64,000 nt of DNA from Zanthoxylum bungeanum (Eukaryota > Streptophyta > Magnoliopsida > Sapindales > Rutaceae). Of this stretch, positions 55,273 to 64,000 are shown piece after piece (within the stretch, counting starts at the first letter, position 1; every line of letters starts with the position of its first letter). The notes beneath the pieces are model-generated. The model saw nothing but the letters and a program-made list of their open reading frames with translations. It was not told the DNA's origin and made no database searches. The translations under genes were made by a program, and so were the position numbers. The stretch covers positions 59,269 to 123,268 of the forward strand of contig SKCR01038131.1 in the NCBI GenBank assembly GCA_019454045.1, written 5' to 3'.

Positions 55273-57391
55273 ATGAAAAATTTAGATTTGGATACTGAAT
55301 TGGGAGAGGATAAGGGAGTGGATGTTCACATTAATGAAATTGATGATAATCATGATGATGATCCGAAAACAGACATGGTTTTTGATAATGCTAATGAGAT
55401 GTTTAATTATTACAAAGAATATGGTAAACGAAAGGGGTTTCCCGTACTGCGGAGAAGTAGTAAAAAAAGGGGTGATGGGAATGTTAGATATGTGACATTT
55501 GCTTGTGGGAGAAGCGGCTTTTCAAAAACGACATCGAGAAATATTTTAAGGCCCCAACCTAATTCAAAAATGGGTTGCAATGCTAAAATGTGTGGATGTG
55601 TAGATGAAGTTGGAAAATGGAGGGTTCGAACTTTAGTTCTCGAACACAACCATGAATTATTATCTCCATCAAAGTCGAAGTATTTCAGATGTAACCGTAG
55701 CATCAATGTACATGCAAAAAGGAAACTTGAGATAAATGATAGAGCTGGAATAAGAGTTGCTCAAAGTAGCAATTCTCTTGTTATTGAAGCTGGTGGTCAT
55801 GAAAATGTTACATTCACGGCAAGAGACTGTAGAAATCATGTTGACAAACAAAGAAGATTACGGCTTGGTGAAGGAGATGCAGTTGCTTTACAAAACTACT
55901 TGATGAAAATGCAAGCAGAAGACGATAGGTTTTACTTTAGCTTCAACTTGGATGATGAAGGTCGATTAAAAAAAAATTTTTGGGCTGATCCAAGGAGTAC
56001 GGCCGCCTATAAATCTTTTGGTGATGTTGTTACATTTGACACCACATATCTAACAAATAAGTATGACATGCCATTCGCCCCATTTGTGGGAGTTAATCAT
56101 CATGGTCATTCTATATTGTTATGATGTGGATTGATATCACATGAGGACACTGAGACTTTTACATGGTTATTTAGGACATGGCTATCTTGTATGTCCAATG
56201 CTGCACCAATTGGAATCATTACTGACCAAGACAAGGCAATGAAAAAGGCTATTGAGATTGTTTTTCCTACTACTCGACATCGGTGGTGTTTATGGCATAT
56301 ACTGAAGAAAGTTCCTGAAAAATTAGGCGGTTATACTTAATACCACGAAATCACTCATTTACTACATTCTGTATTTTATGATTCACAATGTGTTGCGCAA
56401 TTTGAGGAAACTTGGGATGATATGATTGTTCAATATGATTTGGGCGGTAATGAATGGCTTACTGGGTTATATTATGACAGACATCATTGGGTTCCATGTT
56501 TTCTAAAGAATAATTTTTGGGCAACATGTCAACCACTCAACGTTCTGAAAGTATGAATGCCTTCTTTGATGGGTATGTGAACTCAAAAACAACATTGAAA
56601 CAATTTGTTGAGCAGTTTAACCATGCTTTGACGAGTAAAGTTGAAAAAGAAGTAAGAGAAGATATGAAGTCACTTTCACAGCAACTTCCTTGTGTAACAG
56701 AGTACAAGATGGAGCATCAAATACAAGAAGTTTATACCATTTCAAAGTTCAAAGAATTTCAGCAAGAGTTAATTAGAAAGATGTACTGCGAAGTTGTCAA
56801 TTCGGTGGGATCAGAACATGTAGTCAGAGAAGATGTGAAAGTAGGTGAGGGGAAAAAAGAACTTTCTTTAAAGTTCACTTTGAAAAAGAGAAAGGAGAAA
56901 TTAATTGTAGTTGTTCCAGGTTTCAGTTTAGAGGAATTCTCTGCAGGCATGCCGTTACAACCATGATACGTAATGACGTAGAAGTATTGCCAGAAAAGTA
57001 TATCCTAGGATGATGGCGTAAAGATGTTCGGCGATGTCATAGTAGGGTCAAAATTAGCTATGATATATGGAGTTCTACAGATGAACAAGTGAGATATGAT
57101 AAAATATGTGCTAAGTTTGCTAGGGTTGCAGATATGGTTGTAGGAGATATTGCAAGTTTTAATTATGTTTTAGATTGGATTGATATTATGTGTAAAGATT
57201 TAGGAAAACAAAATTTTGGTTTTGAAAAAAGTTCTTGTAATATTGTTGGGAGTTCAGAAACAGTAGTTGACAGCATTCGTGATCTAGAAATTACTCGTGC
57301 TAAAGGTCATCCTCGCACTCGAAGGCTACAGTCAGTCAAATTTAAGAAACATAGAAAAAGAAAACATCATGTATATATGAGATTACTGTAA
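55273..57391 (+). pseudogene. FAR1-like MULE transposase (MULE2 copy)
   Basis: Close relative of 51365-53080. Candidate leader intron from CCA/GTAAGTTCT (near 54782) to TTTATACAG (near 55242). The first 283 codons are open and cover the zinc-binding domain and the core up to the GVNHHGHSILL segment. Breaks: TGA at about 56122 (GGA in MULE1), TAA at about 56338, a 1-nt loss near 56523 and a frameshift near 56895. In the shifted frame the SWIM motif CSCSRFQFRGILCRH is complete and followed by VEVLPEKYIL, a stop in the WRKDVRR segment, and a C-terminal part (57089-57391) ending KKHRKRKHHVYMRLL, absent from MULE1. Confidence 0.88.
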
Positions 57392-57450
57392 TTTTGTGAA
57401 GTGAAATGTGTTTAGTAAAGTAACTGATATGTTATTTAAATTTGCATGCA

Positions 57451-57554
57451 GCTAGAACATGAACCTGCCACAACACCATATGTTCATGCCACAGCACCAT
57501 ATGAACCTGCCACAGCACCATATGTTCATGTCATTGCACCAGACGTTAATGAGG
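57451..57554 (+). other. Candidate 3' exon of the MULE2 transposase gene
   Basis: Bounded by an acceptor (TTTGCATGCAG, ending 57450) and a donor (GAG/GTATGTTTA at 57554). It encodes a short tandem repeat, PATTPYVHATAPYEPATAPY followed by similar units. The next intron is cut by the Tat LTR at 57601. The reading assumes the exon is in frame with the preceding C-terminal part. Confidence 0.45.
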
Positions 57555-57600
57555 TATGTTTATAGTTTTGTTATTTGAAATCAATATGATTTTATATGAT

Positions 57601-58222
57601 TGTTGTGGATGCTGGAATTCGGCCGAGGTCCACAATCAGAATTTGTAAATTGGGGCACTAGCGATCCTGCAAAACAAAGAAGAATGAATGGGGTAGACTC
57701 CCCACCGGTGTGGTAGGTACCGGGGACACTCCGACGCCCAAGTCAGTAGTATGAAATGATCAATAAATATGTAAAAAAGTGAAGTTGAGGTTTATTATTG
57801 CCTCAACTTTGTTTGGATGGCTGTGAGGGCGATGACAAATGCTTTTAGAAATGGGAAATAGAACCAGTATCTGAATAAAATGTATCAGACTTGGATGAAA
57901 GAAGTGAAGCTCTGCCCTTATTCTCGAATTTCGTTCCTATTTATAAATGAAAATTATCATCCTTGGCAGCTGGCGTAAGTCCCACCATGTGCCTTATGCA
58001 TTTGATAGAAAGTCTGAGCAGGTGGGAATAAGTTTTGTGTCGGGCAAAGTAGGAGAAGAGAAGTTGATATAATTATGGGGTTTTGTATTGAAGCTTATGA
58101 CTTAGTTGTAATACAATAATACAGAAATCTTTTGGGCCTAGTCTTTATTTTCTGGCTTTGTATACTATATGGGCTTTAAGGTAAAAGACGGTTTTATCCT
58201 TGGCCCAATTTTGGTCCAAACA
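57601..58222 (-). mobile_element. Tat-type gypsy LTR
   Basis: 622 bp in minus orientation: starts TGTTTGGACCAAAATTGG at 58222 and ends GCATCCACAACA at 57601. It includes ACTGACTTGGGCGTCGGAGTG and TTTTGCAGGATCGC words that I know from U5 of Tat/Ogre-like LTRs. The candidate polypurine tract is AGAGTAAGGGACAAAC just upstream (58223-58240). Read with the antisense gene and integrase further right, it is the element's 3' LTR. It inserted in MULE2. Confidence 0.65.
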
Positions 58223-58405
58223 GTTTGTCCCTTACTCTATAAGTCAAAAAGTTTTTTTTGTTTTAGAGAGTATATATTTTTACGTCGTATGACATTGATC
58301 ATAAAAGCATGTGATAAGAATGTATCACCTTTTAGAAGAGTATGTGCAAAACGTGGGTTCTGGAATATATCGCATGCGTCATCTAGCGAGAGGAAGTTTT
58401 AGTCC
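58223..58405. other. Tat element 3' non-coding DNA
   Basis: Between LTR and minisatellite; contains the polypurine tract candidate and no ORF. Confidence 0.5.
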
Positions 58406-59440
58406 TTGACTTTGGTTCGACTTGACTCATGGGGAATGTTCCTTGGTCAACTGAACCGAATGCTGGTTCAGGAGTTCTACTTGACTCGACAAGAGTCATG
58501 GGGAATATATAAACTGGAAGTTGGTTCAGGAGATACACTTGACTTGACAAGAGTCATGGGGAATGTCCCTTGGTCGACTGAACCGAATGCCTGTTCAGGA
58601 GTTCTACTTGACTCGACAAGAGTCACGGGGATTGTCCCTTGGTCGACTGAACCGAAAGTTGGTTCAGGAGATATACTTGACTCGACAAGAGTCATGGGGA
58701 TTGTCCATTGGTCGACTGAACCGAAAGTCGGTTCAGGAGATACACTTGACTCGACAAGAGTCATGGGGAATGTCCCTTGGTCGACTGAACCGAATATAGG
58801 TTCAGGAGTTTCAATTGACTCCACAAGAGTCATGGGGAATGTCCCTTGGTCGACTGAACCGAATATAGGTTCAGGAGATACACTTGACTCGACAAGAGTC
58901 ATGGGGAATGTCCCTTGGTCGACTGAACCGAATGCTGGTTCAGGAGTTCTACTTGACTCGACAAGAGTCACGGGGATTGTCCCTTGGTCGACTGAACCGA
59001 AAGTTAGTTCAGGAGATACACTTGACTCGACAAGAGTCATGGGGAATGTCCCTTGGTCGACTGAACCGAATATAGGTTCACGAGTTTCAGTTGACTCCAC
59101 AAGAGTCATGGAGAATGTCCCTTGGTCGACTGAACCGAATATAGGTTCAGGAGTTTCAATTGACTTCACAAGTCATGGGGAATGTCCCTTGGTCGACTGA
59201 ACCGAATGTAGGTTCAGGAGTTCAACTTGACTTTACAAGTCATGGGGAATTTCCCTTGGTCGACTGAACTGAATGTAGGTTCAAGAGTTCAACTTGACTC
59301 CACAAGAGTCATGGGGAATGTCCCTTGGTCGACTGAACCGAATGTAGGTTCAGGAGTTCAACTTGACTTTACAAGTCATGGGGAATGTCCTTTGGTCGAC
59401 TGAACCGAATGTAGGTTCAGGAGATACACTTGAAATGTGT
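58406..59440. repeat. 69-bp minisatellite with two hairpins per unit
   Basis: About 15 units; those between 58740 and 59140 are spaced exactly 69 bp. Each unit has TTGACTCGACAAGAGTCATG (TGACTC/GAGTCA arms) and CTGAACCGAATGTAGGTTCAG-like sequence (CTGAACC and GGTTCAG arms with a 7-nt loop), joined by CCCTTGGTCGACTGAACC. Because 69 is divisible by 3, ORFs of 264 codons (58406-59200, plus) and 230 codons (58477-59169, minus) stay open on both strands, which is no sign of coding. Units at both ends are more degenerate; two near 59165 and 59230 are 2 nt shorter in the first hairpin. Confidence 0.92.
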
Positions 59441-60043
59441 CGAATGCATAATCTATTCAATATATTTGTCATGTGTCGAGTGATTATGAGGCATGCACCG
59501 GGGTTTGCCCAATTTGTTTTTTCTTGAATGAAAGCAACCTTCATATCTAATGATGTCGTGTCAAATGGTGAAGGCAGTTGTGAAGAGAATTTTGTTGCTG
59601 GGAGCAAGTGATGTCAAGTTGTGATAATCCAGTATTTATCATTCTATTCGACGAAATATTTTATATTTCCTAGATCTTCCACGTGTCGTTTAATGAAGTA
59701 AAACCTAACGCCAATAACGAGGAGTCTTTTGGCGGGAAAAGAACCGCCAAAAGAAGTAGTATAAGAGTGGCTTGATGGGTTCATTTGCTCCATTCACAAG
59801 ATCAACAAGTTGGGAGAAAAAACTTCAAGGCTCCAAGGTACTTCTTCAAAACTTTCTTCGCGTTCTTCTTTTCCTTTGAATATTCATAGAGTAGCTTCAA
59901 ACTGTTCTTAGCTAAATTAGGTTGTTTGATCTTTTGAATCATACGCTATCTGGTGGATTTGTGTTTGGAGAGGTGAGTAGACTTTGATCCTTAAGAAACC
60001 TAAATCTTAGAAATTATTTGTTTGTAAACTTGTCGAGTAGAAT
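59441..60043 (+). other. 5' flank of the antisense gene of the Tat element
   Basis: Includes CCACGTGTCG near 59678, an inverted-repeat GGCGGGAAAAGAACCGCC near 59732-59750, a TATA-like AGTATAAGAG near 59757 and a CTCCAAG/GTACTTC donor-like site near 59838. It could be promoter and 5' leader of the plus-strand gene that follows. No ORF. Confidence 0.45.
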
Positions 60044-62236
60044 ATGTCGAGTGGAGAATCCTTAGAGAGTTTAGGTGAGCAGATTGATAAATTGTAGAAG
60101 TATCGTCGAGTGAATCTACTGAAGAAAAATTATTAAGGGACTGGTCGCGTCAAGAATTTCCCGAGGAGGGACCTGTTACCGTTTTGTCGCGTGAAATTCC
60201 TGTGCATGCAATTCCTATTAGATCATTGGCAGCAGTTGGGGAGTTCAGTGGAGCAGTGAGCACAAGTGAGCCAACCAATTTGCTAACCAAGAACCCAGCT
60301 AGTCGAATGATGGCTGGTATGCTGATGGAAATTAGGAGTAAGTACAGATTTCCTAGATCAATGGAGTTGAGAATAACCCATGCCGACTGAGAGAATCGAC
60401 TATAAGATTCCTGGGTGGATTGGATTTTATGTAGTACCGTTTTCTAATGGGCTTAGATTCCCCATTCCGAGATTAGCTTGGGAAGTTTTGGATCATTACG
60501 GGATCACTCATTCACAGCTGATGCCGAACGCTTGGAGGATTTTATTGTCGATTGAATGCTTAGCATTTGAACAAGGGTTGTTCTTTGAGGTGAAGGATGT
60601 AGTATACTCATACAACCTAAGGAGCACTTAACTGAAAAAGGGAGGTATACTTTGTATCTTCGTCGTAAGAGAGAACAAATAGTAATGGGGCTTCCAACGA
60701 ATGATAGGGGTAATTGGCAGTCGGATTATTTCTTTGTGAGGAATGAGGGTATCTTTGGGTCGACAGGAATGGGTCGTGTCTCAGAATATTGGAGTGTATT
60801 TAGTGAGTATCAGTTTCTTCTATTATTGATAACTTATCAATGTTGTTGTCGTTTTGACGCTAATGGGTGGATTGTTTGTTTTGCAGGTCCATTTCGAAAC
60901 AGTTTATTCGACAAAACTCCTCAAATTTTATCTAATACTAAAGCTCTTCTTGCCCTTCCCGTCGAACAAAGAGATTGGAGAATAGTCTTGGTAGAGAAGA
61001 GATTAAGGGCAACATTAGTGTGGAAAGAAATCTTCGAATAAGAAGGTACATCTACCCCTTTGGCCCTTTGTAAACACGTATTGGAAGTCATCTACTGTAC
61101 TTGGTCGATTCGAGCTTTATACGGAAATGTGTTGTTTATAAAGACTTTAACTCCAAAAGAAATTTTATGCGCAGAGGACATGATGTCGAGACCAATAAAG
61201 GTAGCATCAATTGATGAATTAAAAAGCCGAAAGAAGGCTAGGAAGCTTAAGATAAAGGAGACAGAGGTGGAGGTTCCTGAATTACAACAGGTTGTGTCGA
61301 CTGGAACTCCCAGGCTAAAGGGCGGTCGACTGAAATCATTGTCAAAGGGGGGAAAAAGGAAAGCGGTTGAAATTGAGGACACTGACAATATAATTGTCAG
61401 GATTCCATTAGGGTCGACTGCAATTTCTGACCCATCGAGTCTTGACCCTTTTATCAAGAAGCTTTTGCTGGAAGATGATGAGCAAAGGCTATCCAAAATA
61501 GGCCCCGTCGAGTCAATGAAGAAGGCTGCGGCTCTAAATTACCAAGTAAAAAAGTAAATAAAAGTTTTTTTATTAAAATTGTAGAATGGATCCTAATCGA
61601 ATGCTTTTTTCAGGCAATGGAGTGTAACTTACACATGCAACGGTATGTCGAATCGAATCTCAGGAAGCAAAGAGAAATGGAAAAATCGTTCGCAGCAATG
61701 AAAAAGGAGATGGTCCAAATGAAGTCGCTAGGAAAAAAAGAATGAAGAATTGGAGAAGGAGTTGAAGGAAGTGAAGGCTACTCTTAAGATGGAGAGGGAA
61801 ACTTCTGAGGTTACGATTGGAGGTTATAAGGATGCATTTGAAAATGTAAAGAAGGAGAATGATGTGTTACTTGAGCATCTTGAAGGAATTGCTCTTGAAT
61901 CCATGATGAAAGAACGAAGTAATCTGATGAAGGATTTCCTTGAAGGGAATACCGCAGCTTGGGAACCAGAGAAATGGATTCAAGAGTATGATCAATTACT
62001 GGCAGGAATTTCTTCTTCCAACGAGGGTGATGAGGAAGAGAAAGGTGAAGAAGTCGACTCTAAAGTGGCTGAGAAAGAAATAACTGACGCCAATGAAGCG
62101 GCTGGAGTTCAAGAGATGGAGAAGAAATGAAGAACTTAGTCGAATGGAGGTTGAGCCGACTGGTCAAGTTCAAGAAATTCATGCGCCTGAAGTTGTTGCT
62201 GAACGTATTCCGGAAGAAGCTACTCCGGAAATTTGA
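60044..62236 (+). pseudogene. Antisense ORF (aORF) of a Tat gypsy element, PF04195-like
   Basis: Starts MSSGESLESLGEQIDK. A frameshift near 60095, then 60184-60375 and, after another frameshift, DYKIPGWIGFYVVPFSNGLR, FPIPRLAWEVLDHYGITHSQ and LMPNAWRILLSIE, which resembles the 'putative gypsy type transposon' domain (PF04195). A further frameshift near 60615 leads to GRYTLYLRRKREQ. Intron about 60802-60886 (GTGAGT...TTTTGCAG); TAA at 61039; intron about 61556-61614 (TTTTTTCAG). A Glu/Lys-rich coiled coil (61680-62130) follows, with frame slips at an A run near 61735 and near 62115, ending near 62236. Tat elements carry such ORFs antisense between integrase and 3' LTR; function unknown. Confidence 0.7.
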
Positions 62237-62404
62237 ATTTCTTTGTAATTTTAACTTTTTGTTATCGCCTTTTGTAGAACAATTTAATGACTTAATGATA
62301 TTTTGGGATAATATTTCAAACGGGTATTGCTATTAAGTCGAATCGCAATACATAAAGTAGTAAACCACTTTGAACCTTCAAATTTAAATAAATGCACGCA
62401 TAAA

Positions 62405-63300
62405 TTACCGGTAAAATCGCTTAAGGTGAATTGCATTCCAACTGTTGTGAATTTGCCTCCCCACGGTTGTTTGTAATTTGTAGGCTCCGTGTCCAACAAC
62501 TCTTGTGATGATGTATGGCCCCTCCCAATTTGGCCCCAACTTTCCATCTCCAATTTCTTTTGTATTTTGAAACACTCTTCGTAGTACCCAATCCCCTTCC
62601 TTGAATGTTCTGCTTCTGACATTTTTGTCGAAATATCTGGTCATTCTTTGTCGATGCGCCGCTAGTCGAATGGATGCACGATCCCTCAATTCTTCAATTG
62701 TTTCCAGGTTAAGATTCATAAGTTGTTGATTCGCATCATCGCTGAGCCATTGGTAACGGGGAGATGGCATGGTTTCTTCAGTTGGTATCCCCGCTTCTGT
62801 CCCAAATGCAAGAGAGAAAGGAGTTTCTCCTGTGGAGGAACGGATAGTCGTCCTATAGGACCATAAGACTCCATGTAGTTCATCCGCCCATGCTCTTTTT
62901 GCTTTTTCTAATATTTTCTTTAGAGTGTTTAAAATTGTCTTGTTGGAAGACTCGACTTGACCATTAGCTTGTGGGAATCGAGGGGTTGAAAAAACTTAAT
63001 TTGATCCCCCAATTCTTGCAGAAGTTTTGGAAATGATTGCTGATAAATTGTGAACCATTATCAGTCACAATCTCTTTGGGAATGCCGAATCGACATATGA
63101 TGTTTTTCCAGACAAATGATTGAACTTCTTTATCTCGTTCTTGGCGAAAGAGTCTGCCTCAATCCACTTGAAAAGTAATCCGTTAATGCCAGCATGTAGA
63201 CTCGTTGTCCAGGGGCGGTTGGTAGCTTTCCTACAATATCCATTCTGTAGGCATTGCATTTTCGCATGTGAAACCCGATGAAGAGTCTTATTTGGAGACA
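62405..63300 (-). pseudogene. Gypsy integrase remnant (Tat type)
   Basis: Minus-strand pieces in order: [53 protein letters not shown] with the second catalytic Asp, [14 protein letters not shown] with the catalytic Glu, and AWADELHGVLWSYRTT, in shifting frames. Then an open stretch from 62770 to 62405 with RLAAHRQRMTRYFDKNVRSR, GDWVLRRVFQN, LGPNWEGPYIITR and WNAIHLKRFY, the typical integrase C-terminus. The element is cut at about 63300: the zinc-binding region, RNase H, reverse transcriptase and gag are not in the window. Confidence 0.85.
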
Positions 63301-63890
63301 ACTACCTTTTGAGTCACGAAGAAGCCGCGGGAAACGGATATCGGAAGGGGAAATTCAGAATAAACCTCACTGTCTTCGTTAGTGCTGCGTTCGCTACTTC
63401 GTTCGAACGGAAAACAGATTGCGGGTGTTCATGTCGCGTTCGAGGACGCGTTCGAACGGTGTCGGTAATTCTGGTTTTGCTGCTAGCCTCACGCCCAGCC
63501 CTTTAGCTCCCCAAAGCCCATAAAACACATCCCAAATTAAATAAATAAATATTAAATTAAATATTAACATTAAAATAAAATATTTAAACCATTTACCAAT
63601 TAAATAAAATATTTACCTAAATTAAACAAATCACATACTAAATCAAAATATAATCAACCAAATTAAAATCAATCCTAACCAATTAAAGCCAATCATATAT
63701 TTGACTTCCTAATCTAATAAGATACTTACCAATATAAAATATTTGTATTCCTAAACCAACACAAATTAAATATTACAACTTCCTAAATTAAAATATTTCG
63801 TCCCCCCTCAATCTTGTGTATACATTTCTCATCTCTCCTAATTGGATACCAAGATCTCTTCCTTGTGAGACAAGGTGAAACCCTAGACAT
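63301..63890. other. Unassigned region after the Tat breakpoint
   Basis: The first 200 bp are GC-richer with the palindromic CGTTCGAACG twice (63401-63410 and 63450-63459 region) and several GCGTTCG words. From about 63530 it is AT-rich with AATTAAA repeats. ORFs here are short and unrecognised. It could be an LTR edge of another element. Confidence 0.4.
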
Positions 63891-63893
63891 CTT

Positions 63894-64000
63894 CTATATA
63901 AAAAACCCCTACCCAAGCCATTCCTGCTGGCCACACAACACAAATCACGCCCAAGCTTTGACACATAGAATTCACACCCAAACTCTCTCAAAATCTCTCT
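63894..64000 (+). promoter_or_regulatory. Possible promoter and 5' leader at the right edge
   Basis: CTATATAAAA at 63894-63903 is a good TATA box. It is followed at the right distance by CACACAACACAAATCACG and a CT-rich ACTCTCTCAAAATCTCTCT end, like the 5' leaders of plant genes. It could equally be the LTR of another element. No coding sequence follows within the window. Confidence 0.4.

Larger units (their letters stand above)
54477..57600 (+). mobile_element. MULE2: related Mutator-like element, right end missing
   Basis: The left end begins GAGAAATGATATATATACTGCC, sharing its first ten or so bases with the MULE1 inverted repeat, and lies upstream of a close transposase copy. The rest of the terminal region differs from MULE1. 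No inverted partner is visible before 57600, where a Tat-type LTR begins. The right end was displaced or lost by that insertion. Confidence 0.6.

Noticed and set aside
58406..59200. 264-codon protein of 23-residue repeats
   Set aside because: The 69-bp repeat unit keeps frames open on both strands (230 codons on the minus strand). There is no start context or family match, so I treat it as a minisatellite.
58406..59440. CRISPR-like array
   Set aside because: Units are contiguous 69-bp tandem copies without unique spacers, in a plant genome with no cas genes.
63309..63506. 65-codon ORF after the Tat breakpoint
   Set aside because: No recognisable domain, and its codons follow the palindromic CGTTCGAACG words.

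Overview
The window is plant nuclear DNA, probably from a eudicot. It is AT-rich and almost entirely transposable elements: Ty1/copia and Ty3/gypsy LTR retrotransposons with plant-type primer sites (tRNA-Met and tRNA-Asp complements), a Mutator-like element with a FAR1-type transposase, and a Tat-type gypsy fragment with an antisense gene. I see no intact host protein gene, no tRNA or rRNA gene and no CRISPR array. Every coding region I can place in a family carries stops, frameshifts or large deletions. Only the last ~110 bases look like a possible promoter of a gene or element running off the right edge. In this annotation E1-E7 and MULE1/MULE2 are local names.

Layout. (1) 619-11.66 kb: two minus-strand Athila-like gypsy elements. 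E1 lies to the left and appears inserted in the 3' LTR of E2. E2 keeps gag and protease, but the polyprotein jumps from protease to the integrase C-terminus. Its env position holds an unrecognised ORF and an intronless, broken LOG (cytokinin phosphoribohydrolase) copy. The LTR U3 of E1 carries a dense ACGT-element array upstream of a TATA box. (2) 11.66-37.47 kb: three nested members of one copia family with ~2.0-kb LTRs. E3 (minus, TSD CTCAG) contains E4 (plus, TSD CGCCC/CGCCT) inside its 5' LTR, and E4 contains E5 (minus, TSD GACTC) in its integrase region. Target duplications and resumption of the interrupted sequence support this order. (3) 37.47-39.83 kb: gag, leader and LTR of a different copia element (E6, minus). 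(4) 39.83-50.24 kb: decayed gypsy-type LTRs, one split by a fourth copia family member (E7, 41855-49739, TSD TGTTT), which is structurally complete but has lost most of pol.

(5) 50.51-53.60 kb: MULE1, complete with 497-bp terminal inverted repeats and a 9-bp TSD (GTTAAAATA), carrying a FAR1-like transposase pseudogene. (6) 54.48-57.60 kb: MULE2, a related copy with a longer transposase C-terminus but no visible right end, interrupted at 57601 by (7) a minus-strand Tat-type gypsy element: LTR 57601-58222, a 69-bp minisatellite (58.41-59.44 kb), a plus-strand antisense ORF resembling the putative gypsy-type transposon domain (60.04-62.24 kb) and an integrase remnant (62.4-63.3 kb). (8) 63.3-64.0 kb: unassigned AT-rich DNA ending in a TATA-containing, CT-rich stretch.

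The points most worth following are the LOG copy in the env position, with a C-terminal basic stretch and LxLxL motif; the associated unknown ORF behind a candidate splice acceptor shared with E1; the ACGT-element array in the LTR; the iterated 18-bp motif in the copia leaders; and the two-hairpin minisatellite.
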